Below, piece after piece: positions 37,779 to 47,235 of a stretch of DNA of 64,000 bases (position 1 is the first letter of the stretch; each line of letters opens with the position of its first letter). Made by a program: the position numbers and the translations under genes. The stretch is from Alphaproteobacteria bacterium LSUCC0396 (lineage in GTDB: Bacteria; Pseudomonadota; Alphaproteobacteria; Puniceispirillales; Puniceispirillaceae). The DNA lies in assembly GCA_041228345.1 (NCBI GenBank), contig CP166131.1, positions 2,473,001 to 2,537,000 of the forward strand, given 5' to 3'. The notes under the pieces are model-generated. The model saw only the letters and a program-made list of their open reading frames with translations. It was not told the DNA's origin and did no database searches.

Positions 37779-38156
37779 ATGACTGATGGCGGTGGCAATG
37801 CAGATAGCGACTGGCCGGAACGCTATTTTGCGGTGATTTTTACGAGTCAGCGCAGCCTCAGCGGCGACGATATCTATGAAATTGCGGCCAACAGGATGGT
37901 GACTTTGGCGCAGCAACAGCCGGGGTTTCTTGGGGTTGAGTCGGTTCGTGCCGATGACGGGATCGGGATTACCGTATCTTATTGGACGGATCGCGATGCG
38001 ATTAGCCAATGGCGCCATAATGCCGAACATATGGCAACCCAAGCGATGGGGCGTCAGGAATTTTATGATTGGTACCGGATACGCATCGCCGAGGTCGTTT
38101 CCGAACGGGCGTTTTTGTCCGATAATATTGTTCAAGGCCAGCCCGCCAGCGATTAG
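37779..38156 (+). CDS. Antibiotic biosynthesis monooxygenase (ABM) domain protein
   Basis: A small dimeric ferredoxin-like fold protein of the ABM superfamily. The ATG at 37779 follows TGGAGG with good spacing and gives 125 residues; the ATG at 37767 precedes this site. Typical stretches are YFAVIFTSQRS, MVTLAQQQPGFLGVESVRAD and VSYWTDRDAISQWRHNAEHM, followed by YDWYRIRIAEV. The family includes monooxygenases and haem-degrading or purely structural members; the activity here is unknown. Confidence 0.82.
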   Translation: MTDGGGNADSDWPERYFAVIFTSQRSLSGDDIYEIAANRMVTLAQQQPGFLGVESVRADDGIGITVSYWTDRDAISQWRHNAEHMATQAMGRQEFYDWYRIRIAEVVSERAFLSDNIVQGQPASD

Positions 38157-38203
38157 GCAGCGATGCCTAAATCTGCCAGCGGAGTGGATATTTGGATCGG
38201 CAC

Positions 38204-38542
38204 TTAGCTTGGGCGGGCGTCAATGCCATGTGTCTGGAACATTTCGGTCAGTTCGCCAGTTTCATACATCTCACGAATGATGTCGCAGCCGCCAACAAAC
38301 TCACCTTTTACATAAAGCTGGGGAATCGTTGGCCAGTCTGAATAGGCCTTGATACCTTCGCGAATATTATCATCTTCAAGGACGTTGATACCGCGAAATT
38401 TCACGCCAAGATGTGATAGCACACCGACAACAGCGGCAGAAAATCCGCATTGTGGAAAAACCGGAGTGCCTTTCATGAAAAGCACGACCTGCTCGCTGGC
38501 AATTTCATTATCAATGCGGGTCTTGAGTGCATCATCCAACAT
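38204..38542 (-). CDS. grxD: Monothiol glutaredoxin Grx4 family
   Basis: A [2Fe-2S] carrier bound as a dimer with glutathione or as a heterodimer with BolA. It has 112 residues: VVLFMKGTPVFPQCGFSAAV holds the CGFS active site, followed by TIPQLYVKGEFVGGCDI for glutathione binding. It lies 47 nt downstream of the bolA gene, the conserved alphaproteobacterial pairing, and at the end of the purine block. Confidence 0.95.
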   Translation of the reverse strand: MLDDALKTRIDNEIASEQVVLFMKGTPVFPQCGFSAAVVGVLSHLGVKFRGINVLEDDNIREGIKAYSDWPTIPQLYVKGEFVGGCDIIREMYETGELTEMFQTHGIDARPS

Positions 38543-38589
38543 AATTCTGCTCCTAAAACTGGGGGTTATGCCCTGTTGGCCTTCGGGGG

Positions 38590-38826
38590 TTATTCTTGTG
38601 GTGCCGATGTTTGCAGGGCCAGTGCGTGTAGCTCGCCGCCCATGCGCCCACCAAGTGCCTTATAAACCATTTGGTGCTGCTGAACGCGGTTTTTGCCAGC
38701 AAAGGCAGCCGAGATCACATTACAGGCGTAATGGTCGCCATCACCGCGTAAATCTTCAATAGTTATGGTGGCATCAGGGAAGGCGGCACTGATCAAAGCT
38801 TCTATTTCGCTTGCTGCCATTGCCAT
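38590..38826 (-). CDS. BolA family protein
   Basis: 78 residues with the BolA fold: ALISAAFPDATITIEDLRGD and HYACNVISAAFAGKNRVQQH, ending in VYKALGGRMGGELHALAL. The RVQQHQMVY loop holds the conserved His that helps ligate an Fe-S cluster with GrxD. AAGGAG eight bases before the ATG at 38826 fixes the start. It sits between purL and grxD on the same strand, so the BolA-Grx pair may be cotranscribed with the pur genes. Confidence 0.93.
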   Translation of the reverse strand: MAMAASEIEALISAAFPDATITIEDLRGDGDHYACNVISAAFAGKNRVQQHQMVYKALGGRMGGELHALALQTSAPQE

Positions 38827-38902
38827 AATCGCTGCTCCTTATTTCCGCCGTTTGGCTCATCGCCGTTTGGTTACCTATATTATGGCTGTTGCCTGATTGT
38901 GC

Positions 38903-41113
38903 CTAGCCCGCCATCAATGCAGGGATAGTCGCTTCAAAGACAACACCCAACTCACTAACTGATATGGCATCGCTGGCACCGAATTTCAATTCACCGCTAG
39001 CCGAAACCTTACCAATCTTTGTGATTTCAACGCCAGCATCTTTTGCGGCTGAAATTAATGCTGAATGATTGGCCGTGGTCACGACAAACCGCGCCTGATC
39101 TTCACCAAAGGCCCAGCCATGCAGCTGGCCCGCCTGCGGCACCGTGATATCAGCCCCAAAACTGGACCGGATTGCCATTTCGGCAATGGCAACGGCAAGG
39201 CCGCCATCGCTGATGTCATGCGCCGCGCTGATGCTGCCGCCCAAAATCTGTTCACGGACAAAGCTGCCATTTTTTAACTCAGCATCTAGATTAACCGGCG
39301 GCGGTGCGTAAATCGCTTGGTCGCCGTGCAGTTGCTGATAAACCGAGGCACCGAGCCAGCCGTCATTCACAATGTCGCTTTGACCAACAACGAAAATATC
39401 CTCACCGTCGGCAACAAACCTGTTACCGGCGGCATGGTCAACATCTTCGATCACACCAACCATGCCAATCACCGGACAGGGCTGAATTGCGTTGCCATCG
39501 GTTTCGTTATAAAGCGACACATTGCCCGAAACCACAGGGGTATCCAGATGGCGCGCAGCTTCACCCATGCCAAGCACCGACTCGACAAGCTGGGTCATGA
39601 TTTCCGGCTTTTCAGGATTGCCAAAGTTCAGATTATTAGTGATCGCAAGCGGGGTTGCACCAATCGCTGAAAGGTTACGATAGGCCTCGGCAACCGCCTG
39701 TGCGCCGCCGGTTTTCGGATCAGCTTCAACATAGCGTGGGGTACAGTCGGTACTCATTGCAAGGCCGCGCTTGCTGCCATGCACCCTGATTAAGGCCGCA
39801 TCGCCGCCCGGGCCCGCAACTGTATCGGCCATCACCTGACTGTCATACTGCTCATAGATCCAGCGGCGACTTGCAAGATTAACATCGCCAAGCAGTGATT
39901 TCAGCACCGTGGAAATTGGCGCATCACTGGCAATATCTGCGCTCGGCAGCTGCACGCGCACCGGTGCATCGCCATACGGGCGATCATATTCAGGCGCGTC
40001 ATCAACCAGCGGGCCAATCGGAATATCACAAGCAGTGCCGCCATCTTTTAAAAGGATCAGGCGGCCCGTTTCGGTAACCCGCCCAATCGGCATGAAATCG
40101 AGATCCCATTTGTTGAAAATCGCCCGTGCCGTCTCTGTGGCATCAGGCCTTAGCACCATCAGCATCCGTTCTTGCGACTCTGACAGCATCAGCTCATAAG
40201 CCGACATATCTTCTTCGCGTGCGGGCACAAGATCAAGATCAATCTCCATGCCAAGACCGCCCTTTGACGCCATCTCAACCGATGATGATGTCAGACCAGC
40301 AGCGCCCATATCTTGAATGGATAATACCGAGTCCGATGCCATCAGCTCAAGACAGGCCTCCATCAGCAATTTGCCGGTGAACGGATCACCAACTTGAACG
40401 GTCGGGCGCTTGCTTTCGGTTTCGTCAGAAAATTCGGCTGATGCCATCGTTGCGCCATGAATGCCATCACGGCCAGTCTTGGCGCCAACATAAATCACCG
40501 GATTGCCCGGGCCGGTCGCTGCTGAACGGAAAATACGGTCGCTATTGGCGAGGCCAACCGCCATCGCATTGACCAGAATATTACCATTATAGGATTTGTC
40601 GAAATTGACCTCGCCGCCAACAGTGGGAATGCCAATGCAATTGCCATAGCCGCCGATGCCAGACACAACACCGCCAACAAGATGTCGGGTCTTCACGTGG
40701 CTGGCCTCGCCAAAACGTAACGCATTCAGCAATGCAACCGGACGTGCGCCCATCGTGAACACATCGCGTAAAATCCCGCCAACGCCCGTTGCCGCGCCCT
40801 GATAAGGCTCGATAAAGGATGGGTGATTATGGCTTTCAATTTTGAAAATAGCGGCCAGCCCGTCACCGATATCAACCGCCCCCGCATTCTCGCCCGGCCC
40901 CTCGATCACTTGCGGGCCGTCAATCGGCAGGGTCTTTAACCATTTCTTCGACGATTTATACGAGCAATGTTCCGACCACATGGCCGAGAATATTCCAAGC
41001 TCACAAAGATTTGGCGTCCGGCCAAGGCGCTGATTAATCAACGCCCACTCATCACGCGAAAGCCCCATTGCGGCGGCATTTTCAAAAGTCATTACATCGG
41101 ATGCTGCGTTCAT
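38903..41113 (-). CDS. purL: Phosphoribosylformylglycinamidine synthase subunit PurL
   Basis: The catalytic subunit of FGAM synthase: FGAR + ATP + ammonia gives FGAM, with ammonia from PurQ and PurS as bridge. The 736 residues match the small-type PurL. Signatures are [75 protein letters not shown] and [15 protein letters not shown]. Its ATG overlaps the purQ stop (TCAT on plus), implying coupling. Confidence 0.97.
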   Translation of the reverse strand: MNAASDVMTFENAAAMGLSRDEWALINQRLGRTPNLCELGIFSAMWSEHCSYKSSKKWLKTLPIDGPQVIEGPGENAGAVDIGDGLAAIFKIESHNHPSFIEPYQGAATGVGGILRDVFTMGARPVALLNALRFGEASHVKTRHLVGGVVSGIGGYGNCIGIPTVGGEVNFDKSYNGNILVNAMAVGLANSDRIFRSAATGPGNPVIYVGAKTGRDGIHGATMASAEFSDETESKRPTVQVGDPFTGKLLMEACLELMASDSVLSIQDMGAAGLTSSSVEMASKGGLGMEIDLDLVPAREEDMSAYELMLSESQERMLMVLRPDATETARAIFNKWDLDFMPIGRVTETGRLILLKDGGTACDIPIGPLVDDAPEYDRPYGDAPVRVQLPSADIASDAPISTVLKSLLGDVNLASRRWIYEQYDSQVMADTVAGPGGDAALIRVHGSKRGLAMSTDCTPRYVEADPKTGGAQAVAEAYRNLSAIGATPLAITNNLNFGNPEKPEIMTQLVESVLGMGEAARHLDTPVVSGNVSLYNETDGNAIQPCPVIGMVGVIEDVDHAAGNRFVADGEDIFVVGQSDIVNDGWLGASVYQQLHGDQAIYAPPPVNLDAELKNGSFVREQILGGSISAAHDISDGGLAVAIAEMAIRSSFGADITVPQAGQLHGWAFGEDQARFVVTTANHSALISAAKDAGVEITKIGKVSASGELKFGASDAISVSELGVVFEATIPALMAG

Positions 41114-41814
41114 GATACCAGCGCCTCAAGTGATTTTAACAGGAATGTGGCGCCGTCAGTGCCGCCATGCAATTTTGACATGGCGCGTTCGGGGTGTGGC
41201 ATCATGCCAAGAACGCGGCCATTGTTTGATAGAACGCCGGCGATATCGCGCGATGCACCATTCGGGTTTGCCGGACCAACCGCGTCGCCGTTTACATAGC
41301 GGAACGCAACCTGACCATTGCCCTCAAGCCGGTCAAGCTCGTCATCATCAGCAAAATAATTACCCTCATTATGCGCCACAGGGATGGTCAAATCCTCGCC
41401 CATGGCAAGGCCAGCGGTAAAGGGGGACGACAGCGTTTCACATAGCTGCAACCGTACATTGCGGCAGGTAAACTTTAATCCCGCATTGCGAATCAGAACC
41501 CCGGGAACCATGCCGGTTTCGGTTAGGACCTGAAAGCCGTTGCAAATCCCCATCACAGCCCCGCCGCGTGCCGCATGGTCAAGCACCGCATTCATAATGG
41601 GTGAGCGCCCAGCAAGCGCACCGCAGCGCAAATAATCGCCAAAAGAAAAGCCGCCGGGGATAATCACCAGATCGGCTGGATCCAGCGAGGCTTCTTTGTG
41701 CCAGACAAGGGCAGGGCGGCGAGAGGTCAATTGTTCAATGGCAACCATCATATCCCGATCACAATTCGATCCCGGGAAAATGATGATGGTAACGCGTAAG
41801 GCTGAGAGGGTCAT
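41110..41814 (-). CDS. purQ: Phosphoribosylformylglycinamidine synthase glutaminase subunit PurQ
   Basis: A class I glutamine amidotransferase supplying ammonia to PurL. The ATG at 41814 gives 234 residues beginning [20 protein letters not shown]; the longer ORF to 41901 would overlap purS. The catalytic Cys is in [15 protein letters not shown], and the His/Glu pair is in MPHPERAMS. The SNCDRDM opening is typical. It overlaps purL by four bases and follows purS by 49 nt. Confidence 0.96.
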   Translation of the reverse strand: MTLSALRVTIIIFPGSNCDRDMMVAIEQLTSRRPALVWHKEASLDPADLVIIPGGFSFGDYLRCGALAGRSPIMNAVLDHAARGGAVMGICNGFQVLTETGMVPGVLIRNAGLKFTCRNVRLQLCETLSSPFTAGLAMGEDLTIPVAHNEGNYFADDDELDRLEGNGQVAFRYVNGDAVGPANPNGASRDIAGVLSNNGRVLGMMPHPERAMSKLHGGTDGATFLLKSLEALVS

Positions 41815-41863
41815 GGTCTGTTTCGCATTATTGTTTAGGGGTGACGATTGACGCGATTGGCGT

Positions 41864-42112
41864 CTATTCTTCGTCGGGAATATCGATTGAATAATCCTCA
41901 ATCACTGTGTTCGATAGTAATGTCTCGCACATACGGGCAACACGCTGGCGAAGCCGCGCCGGATCAGTCTCGTCAATCTCCAGCAAAATCTGTTTGCCAA
42001 CCCGCACGTCACTCACCTCGTTAAAGCCAAGATCATTAAGCGAATGCGAGATTGCCCGTCCTTGCGGATCAAGAACGCCCTCTTTTAGTGATATATTTAC
42101 AATGGCTTGCAT
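41864..42112 (-). CDS. purS: Phosphoribosylformylglycinamidine synthase subunit PurS
   Basis: A small bridging subunit of FGAM synthase, 82 residues. VNISLKEGVLDPQGRAISHS and LGFNEVSDVRVGKQILLEID are the family signature. It lies between purC and purQ, in the canonical order for organisms that use the three-part PurLQS enzyme. Confidence 0.96.
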   Translation of the reverse strand: MQAIVNISLKEGVLDPQGRAISHSLNDLGFNEVSDVRVGKQILLEIDETDPARLRQRVARMCETLLSNTVIEDYSIDIPDEE

Positions 42113-42162
42113 CTTTATGCCCTTTATAGTTGTGTCGTCTGGATGGTGCTATCACCATTTAA

Positions 42163-42897
42163 TTAATCGGTTTGTGGCACCTTCACACCGAGGCGCCGCG
42201 CAATTTCCTGATAGGCTTCGACCAGCCCACCAAGATCACGGCGAAACCTGTCCTTATCCATCTTTTCGTTGGTCTCTGCATCCCAGAGGCGACAATTATC
42301 GGGGCTGATTTCATCAGCAAGCATGATCTCGATACCATCATCGGTCTCGTAGCGACCAAATTCTAGCTTGAAGTCAATCAGCCGAACGCCGATGCCGAGG
42401 AATAATCCGGTTAGAAAATCATTAATTCGCAATGTGTCTTCGACGATGATTTCCAACTCTTCCGGCGTTGCCCAGCCAAAGGTAAAGATATGTTCGGGGG
42501 CGATAATTGGGTCACCCAGCTTGTCATCCTTCAAACAGAACTCAACAAGCGTGTTATTCAGCATCGAGCCTTCTTCAAGCCCAAGCCGCGGGCAGATTGA
42601 ACCGGCTGCTACATTTCGTACAACCACCTCAACTGGAATGATTTCCAGTTTGCGGATAAGCTGTTCACGGTCGCTAATCCGGCTGATGAAATGGTTAGGA
42701 ATACCCAGTTCAGCAACCGCCAGCATAATATGCTCGCTGATATAGTTATTCAGTATCCCCTTGCCGGTGATGACGTCTTTCTTCTGTGCATTAAATGCGG
42801 TGGCATCATCTTTAAAATGCTGAATTAAGGTGCCAGCCTCCGGCCCGTCAAAAATAACCTTGGCCTTGCCTTCATAAAGCGGTTTTTTACTTGTCAT
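42163..42897 (-). CDS. purC: SAICAR synthetase PurC
   Basis: Joins CAIR and aspartate to form SAICAR in purine synthesis. The 244 residues include [60 protein letters not shown] and the metal/substrate stretch [13 protein letters not shown]...[14 protein letters not shown]. It lies 50 nt upstream of purS and 46 nt downstream of purB. The small DUF1476 gene often found between purB and purC in other alphaproteobacteria is absent. Confidence 0.97.
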   Translation of the reverse strand: MTSKKPLYEGKAKVIFDGPEAGTLIQHFKDDATAFNAQKKDVITGKGILNNYISEHIMLAVAELGIPNHFISRISDREQLIRKLEIIPVEVVVRNVAAGSICPRLGLEEGSMLNNTLVEFCLKDDKLGDPIIAPEHIFTFGWATPEELEIIVEDTLRINDFLTGLFLGIGVRLIDFKLEFGRYETDDGIEIMLADEISPDNCRLWDAETNEKMDKDRFRRDLGGLVEAYQEIARRLGVKVPQTD

Positions 42898-42943
42898 GGT
42901 TTAAAATCCCAGTGGTGGCCAGTTTACGGCCAGATTTTGAAAA

Positions 42944-44236
42944 CTAGCCGAATACCCGTTCAAAGATCGTATCAACATGGCGGAAATGCTGGTCAAGGTC
43001 GAAAAGCGCATCTAGCTCGCTACTGCTCAAATTCGCTGCAACATCCGTGTCGGCTTTCAATTTATCGAGATAGCTGCCGCCTTCTGCCCAGATTTTCATC
43101 GCATTGCGCTGAACATATACATAGGCATCTTCACGGCTGACCCCTTTTTGGGTCAGTGCCAGCAAAACCTGCTGCGAGTGCACAAGACCGCCCAGTTTAT
43201 CAAGATTGGCCTGCATTGCCTCAGGATAGATCAACAGATTCTCGATAACGCCGGCAAGACGGTGCAGGGCAAAATCAAGCCCGATTGTGGCATCGGGGCC
43301 AAACACCCGCTCAACTGATGAATGCGAAATATCGCGCTCATGCCACAGCGCGACATTTTCCAAAGCTGGCACCACGGCGGCGCGAACAATGCGGGCGATG
43401 CCGGTCAAATTCTCGGTTAAAACCGGGTTACGCTTGTGCGGCATGGCAGATGAGCCCTTTTGCCCAGCCGAGAAAAACTCCTCGGCTTCACGCACTTCAG
43501 TGCGCTGCAAGTGCCGAATTTCTGTTGCCAGCCGTTCAACCGAGCTTGCCACCACACCCAAGGTCGCAAAAAACATCGCATGACGATCGCGCGGGATCAC
43601 TTGCGTTGAGACCGGCTCAATCGTCAGCCCCATTTTTTCGGCAACATGTGCCTCAACCGCCGGATCGATATGTGCAAAAGTTCCAACCGCACCGGATATC
43701 GCGCAGGTAGCAATTTCCTGCCGCGCGGCCACCATACGGTCACGGCAACGCTTAAACTCGGCATAAAAGCCAGCCAGCTTTAGACCAAAGGTTACCGGTT
43801 CGGCATGAATGCCGTGACTGCGGCCAATGGTTGGTGTGCGTTTATGCTCAAAGGCGCGTGTTTTCAGCCCGGCAAGCAAACGGTCAATGCCACCGATTAA
43901 CAGGTCGGCGGCGCGCGCCATCTGTACCGATAATGTGGTGTCGAGAACATCCGATGAGGTCATGCCCTGATGCACAAAGCGGGCATCTTCGCCGATATAT
44001 TCTGCCAGATTGGTCAGAAATGCGATCACATCATGTTTGGTTTCGCGCTCAATCTCGTTGATTCGATCAATGTCAAAAGCGCCTTTTTCCCAGACGACAG
44101 CCGCAGCCGATGCAGGAATTACGCCCAAATTTGCCTGTGCGTCACAGGCATGTGCTTCGATTTCAAACCAAATCTGGAACTTGCTTTCCTCAGACCAGAT
44201 TGCGCTCATTTCTGGCCGGGAATATCGCGGGATCAT
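42944..44236 (-). CDS. purB: Adenylosuccinate lyase PurB
   Basis: Cleaves fumarate from SAICAR and from adenylosuccinate. The ATG at 44236 gives 430 residues beginning MIPRYSRPEMSAIWSEESKF; the ORF start at 44314 adds non-conserved residues. The family signature GSSAMPHKRNPVLTENL, the TSSDVLDTTLSVQMARAADL stretch and GRSHGIHAEPVTFGLKLAG are intact. It heads the minus-strand pur block. Confidence 0.96.
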   Translation of the reverse strand: MIPRYSRPEMSAIWSEESKFQIWFEIEAHACDAQANLGVIPASAAAVVWEKGAFDIDRINEIERETKHDVIAFLTNLAEYIGEDARFVHQGMTSSDVLDTTLSVQMARAADLLIGGIDRLLAGLKTRAFEHKRTPTIGRSHGIHAEPVTFGLKLAGFYAEFKRCRDRMVAARQEIATCAISGAVGTFAHIDPAVEAHVAEKMGLTIEPVSTQVIPRDRHAMFFATLGVVASSVERLATEIRHLQRTEVREAEEFFSAGQKGSSAMPHKRNPVLTENLTGIARIVRAAVVPALENVALWHERDISHSSVERVFGPDATIGLDFALHRLAGVIENLLIYPEAMQANLDKLGGLVHSQQVLLALTQKGVSREDAYVYVQRNAMKIWAEGGSYLDKLKADTDVAANLSSSELDALFDLDQHFRHVDTIFERVFG

Positions 44237-44342
44237 ACTTCTAATACCTTTTGCGTTAAATGGAGCTTGGGTATAGCATTGGGATGGGTAAAAAGCCAGC
44301 GCATAACTAGTCATTGTGGCTATTTTGGTAAGGGGTATCTAT

Positions 44343-44534
44343 ATGCTGATTCGCCGTTTTGTTGTTGCTGCATTGATGCGCGCCGCGCGCAATCCAGACG
44401 TGCAAAAAAAGGCCGGCGAAATGGCAGGAAAAGCCCTTGATGCGGCCCGTCCATCGTTATTGCGCGCCAGCCGCAAAGCCGGCGAGCTTACCCGCAAGGC
44501 CGCTGCCAAGCTGCGTGACGACGCCGAGCGATAA
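44343..44534 (+). CDS. Small basic hypothetical protein
   Basis: From the ATG at 44343, with TAAGGGG upstream, this encodes 63 residues. A hydrophobic, basic start (MLIRRFVVAALMRAARNPDV) is followed by a Lys/Ala/Arg-rich amphipathic helix (RASRKAGELTRKAAAKLRDD). No family is recognised. Its last 78 bases are antisense to the extended 3' end of radC, so one of the two reading frames may be non-functional there. It might be a small membrane- or nucleic-acid-associated protein; this is speculation. Confidence 0.5.
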   Translation: MLIRRFVVAALMRAARNPDVQKKAGEMAGKALDAARPSLLRASRKAGELTRKAAAKLRDDAER

Positions 44535-45320
44535 CGCCAGTTCTTTATATCTTTGGTGTATTTCTGGTGCATCTCTGTTGCATATTGGTGCATCTGTGGA
44601 AAGTTCCTGGAGATGGCCGAGGCTTTTCAGGCTAACACAATTTATACCGGCAACGATCAAATGATCATGCAATGTAATCCCCATCACCGCCAACGCCTTG
44701 TCGATATCCTTTGTTACCGAGATGTCGGCGCGTGACGGTTGGGTTTCGCCGCCCGGATGATTGTGAACAATGATCACCGCATGGGCAAAGTGCTGAAGGG
44801 CAAGATTGACAATTTCGCGCGGGTAAACCGACGTCTGGTTCACCGTGCCGCGTGAAATAGTTTCATCGGCAATCAGCGGGTTCTGGCTATCAAGCAGTAA
44901 CAGCATCACATATTCGATCGGCTGATGCGCCAATTTATTGATACAGTAATCCTGCACATCCATCCAATGCGTTAAAACCGGTTTCCCTTTGATCCGTGAG
45001 TGGCTGATTCGAAGGCCGGTTGTCTCGGCAACCTTAAGCGCGGCAATTGCCGCATCGCCCATATCCTTTACTGCCCGCAACTCGGTCGGCGTCGCCCTTA
45101 GTACCGCTGGCAGGCTTATGAATATCTTGACGAGCCGCTTTGCCAAAGGCTTGGTGTCGCCACGTGGAGCGCCCGCATAAAGCAGCATTTCTAGAATTTC
45201 CAAATCGGTCAGGGCAGTGCCGCCCTTTTCCAAAAGCTTTTGCCGCATACGGGCACGGTGCCCCTTAGTATCATGCGATGCTAGCGCGGGTGGCTTGGGC
45301 GGGTCTGAAGGTTTGGACAT
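44457..45320 (-). CDS. radC: RadC/UPF0758 family JAMM-domain protein
   Basis: 287 residues from the ATG at 45320; the earlier TTG at 45326 is unnecessary. The N-terminal helix-hairpin-helix region has GTALTDLEILEMLLYAGAPR. The JAMM/MPN metalloprotease-like domain has the metal ligands in VIIVHNHPGGETQPSRADIS (H-x-H...D). The usual family end lies near NCVSLKSLGHL. Here about 45 more residues follow, with a repeated DAP(I/E) pattern (DAPICNRDAPEIHQRY), antisense to a small plus-strand gene. The historical DNA-repair role is doubtful and the molecular function is unknown. It follows map on the same strand, a common alphaproteobacterial order. Confidence 0.88.
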   Translation of the reverse strand: MSKPSDPPKPPALASHDTKGHRARMRQKLLEKGGTALTDLEILEMLLYAGAPRGDTKPLAKRLVKIFISLPAVLRATPTELRAVKDMGDAAIAALKVAETTGLRISHSRIKGKPVLTHWMDVQDYCINKLAHQPIEYVMLLLLDSQNPLIADETISRGTVNQTSVYPREIVNLALQHFAHAVIIVHNHPGGETQPSRADISVTKDIDKALAVMGITLHDHLIVAGINCVSLKSLGHLQELSTDAPICNRDAPEIHQRYKELALSLGVVTQLGSGLAGKLAGFAAGAQ

Positions 45321-45395
45321 AGCCAAACAGATAACCCATTAGGGTTAAAATTGGGTTAATTGCCCGTTAAAGGGGGGTGCAGCTTGCCGATTTTG

Positions 45396-46187
45396 TTAGC
45401 TAGCATAGGGCGGCAACGTCAGCCCAGCAGGTGATCTTGTGAATATTTCGGCGTCGCCTTCGGTAATGCCGATCGAATGTTCAAACTGTGCCGACAGGCT
45501 TTTGTCTCGTGTAACCGCTGTCCACCCATCATTTAGAATTTTGGTCTCGGCGCGGCCAGCATTGATCATAGGTTCGATGGTAAAGATCATCCCCGGTTCA
45601 AGCACCATGCCGCTGCCAGCCTCGCCATAATGCAACACGGTCGGGGCTGTGTGAAACACCTGTCCAAGGCCATGTCCGGTAAAGTCACGAACCACCGAAT
45701 AGCGGCATGATTCGGCGTAGGATTGAATGGCATGACCAATATCGCCAAGCGTGTTTCCGGCTTTGGCCACGGCAATGCCGCGCATCAGGCATTCATAAGT
45801 TACCTCGGTAAGGCGTTGGGCTTTGATTGATGGCTCGCCAACATAAAACATGCGTGAGGTATCGCCGTACCAGCTGTCCAATATCACGGTGATGTCGATG
45901 TTCAGAATATCGCCGTCACGCAATGTTTTTGGCCCGGGAATTCCGTGGCAAACAACATGATTAAGCGAGATGCAGGTCGATTTCGGAAAGCCCTTGTAAT
46001 TCAGCGGGGCAGGCGAGGCGCCATGTGCCAGAATATAATCATGGCAAAGCTTGTCCAGATGTTCGGTGCTAGCGCCGGCGATCACGTGCGGGGTAATCAT
46101 GTCCAATACCTCGGCGGCAAGGCGGCCTGCTTTATGCATGCCAGCAAAGCCTTCGGCACCATGTCGGATCACTGTATCGCTTCGCAT
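45396..46187 (-). CDS. map: Type I methionine aminopeptidase
   Basis: Removes the N-terminal Met from nascent proteins. 263 residues with the pita-bread metal ligands visible in LNIDITVILDSWYGDTSRMF (two Asp), FTGHGLGQVFHTAPTVLHYG (His), MIFTIEPMINAGR (Glu) and SAQFEHSIGIT (Glu). AGGGGT five bases before the ATG is the ribosome-binding site. This segment is tandemly duplicated upstream (TACCCCTATGG on plus at 46191-46201 and 46204-46214), giving two potential ribosome-binding sequences. Confidence 0.96.
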   Translation of the reverse strand: MRSDTVIRHGAEGFAGMHKAGRLAAEVLDMITPHVIAGASTEHLDKLCHDYILAHGASPAPLNYKGFPKSTCISLNHVVCHGIPGPKTLRDGDILNIDITVILDSWYGDTSRMFYVGEPSIKAQRLTEVTYECLMRGIAVAKAGNTLGDIGHAIQSYAESCRYSVVRDFTGHGLGQVFHTAPTVLHYGEAGSGMVLEPGMIFTIEPMINAGRAETKILNDGWTAVTRDKSLSAQFEHSIGITEGDAEIFTRSPAGLTLPPYAS

Positions 46188-46424
46188 TTTTACCCCTATG
46201 GAATACCCCTATGGGTGGTCGTCTTCGTCGTGCGGACAGGCGCTAACGTTATTCTTCACTAGTGTGATGCCGCTGGAATAGCATATTTTGTCTGGCGCGA
46301 AACCTATAAACTGCAATAAACACCGGATGAGCGGTCTCGGCCGCATCAAGTTATTTGACACATCGCGCATATTTGACCAAAGTCCCATCTTTGATTTTTG
46401 TCCCTAAATTCAAGGTTTCCGATC

Positions 46425-47204
46425 ATGACATCTTCGCCGAATCCTACCGCCGCCATAATTGTTATTGGCGATGAAATCCTGTCGGGTCGCACCAAGGATA
46501 AAAATATTGGCTGGCTGGCTGAACAGCTTGGCGCGCAGGGCATCCAGCTTTGTGAGGCGCGGGTGATTGCCGACAAGAAACAGGTGATCATCGACACGGT
46601 GCAAACATTGTCAAAAGCCTATGATCTGGTGTTTACCAGCGGCGGTATTGGGCCGACGCATGATGATATCACGACTGATGCGGTGGCGGCTGCCTTTGGC
46701 GTGCCGGTTATTCGTCACCCCGAGGCTGAACGCCGGCTCATCCTGCATTATGCCAATACCGACCTTGAATTTAATGCAGCACGCCAGAAAATGGCGGATA
46801 TTCCAGATAATGCTGTGTTGATTGATAATCCGCTATCGGCGGCACCTGGCTATATCATCGACAATGTTCACGTGCTTCCCGGAGTGCCAACGATCTTGCA
46901 AGCCATGTTTGAAGGGCTGAAACCACGTTTGCCGGGCGGTATTGTGATGACGCGGATTACGGTTCAATGTTCGACCGGCGAGGGTAATATCGCCACAATA
47001 TTGTCAGATGTCGAGGCAAGCCATGACGGGGTTAGTGTTGGCAGCTACCCATGGATGAAGCCGGGAAATTTTGGCACCGCAGTTGTTGTTAGCGGCCTTG
47101 ATGCCGAGATTACCACAGCTGCAGCAAAGGCAGTCGAAGCCGGTGTGCGGGCGTTTGGCGCCGCGGCAAATATCGTCAATGCCGATGGCACGTTGCAGGA
47201 CTGA
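46425..47204 (+). CDS. CinA-type molybdopterin-binding domain protein
   Basis: 259 residues from the ATG at 46425, beginning MTSSPNPTAAIIVIGDEILS. It has the MoCF/MogA-like fold of the CinA N-terminal half (COG1058): GDEILSGRTKDKNIGWLAEQ and DLVFTSGGIGPTHDDITTDA, then VHVLPGVPTILQAMFEG. It has no C-terminal nicotinamide-nucleotide amidase domain, as is usual in this stand-alone alphaproteobacterial form. It may have ADP-ribose pyrophosphatase or pterin-related activity; the precise role is unknown. It converges with the rhomboid gene (31-nt gap). Confidence 0.88.
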   Translation: MTSSPNPTAAIIVIGDEILSGRTKDKNIGWLAEQLGAQGIQLCEARVIADKKQVIIDTVQTLSKAYDLVFTSGGIGPTHDDITTDAVAAAFGVPVIRHPEAERRLILHYANTDLEFNAARQKMADIPDNAVLIDNPLSAAPGYIIDNVHVLPGVPTILQAMFEGLKPRLPGGIVMTRITVQCSTGEGNIATILSDVEASHDGVSVGSYPWMKPGNFGTAVVVSGLDAEITTAAAKAVEAGVRAFGAAANIVNADGTLQD

Positions 47205-47235
47205 ACCGAACAATGTTTGGCATCCCCTGATGCCT

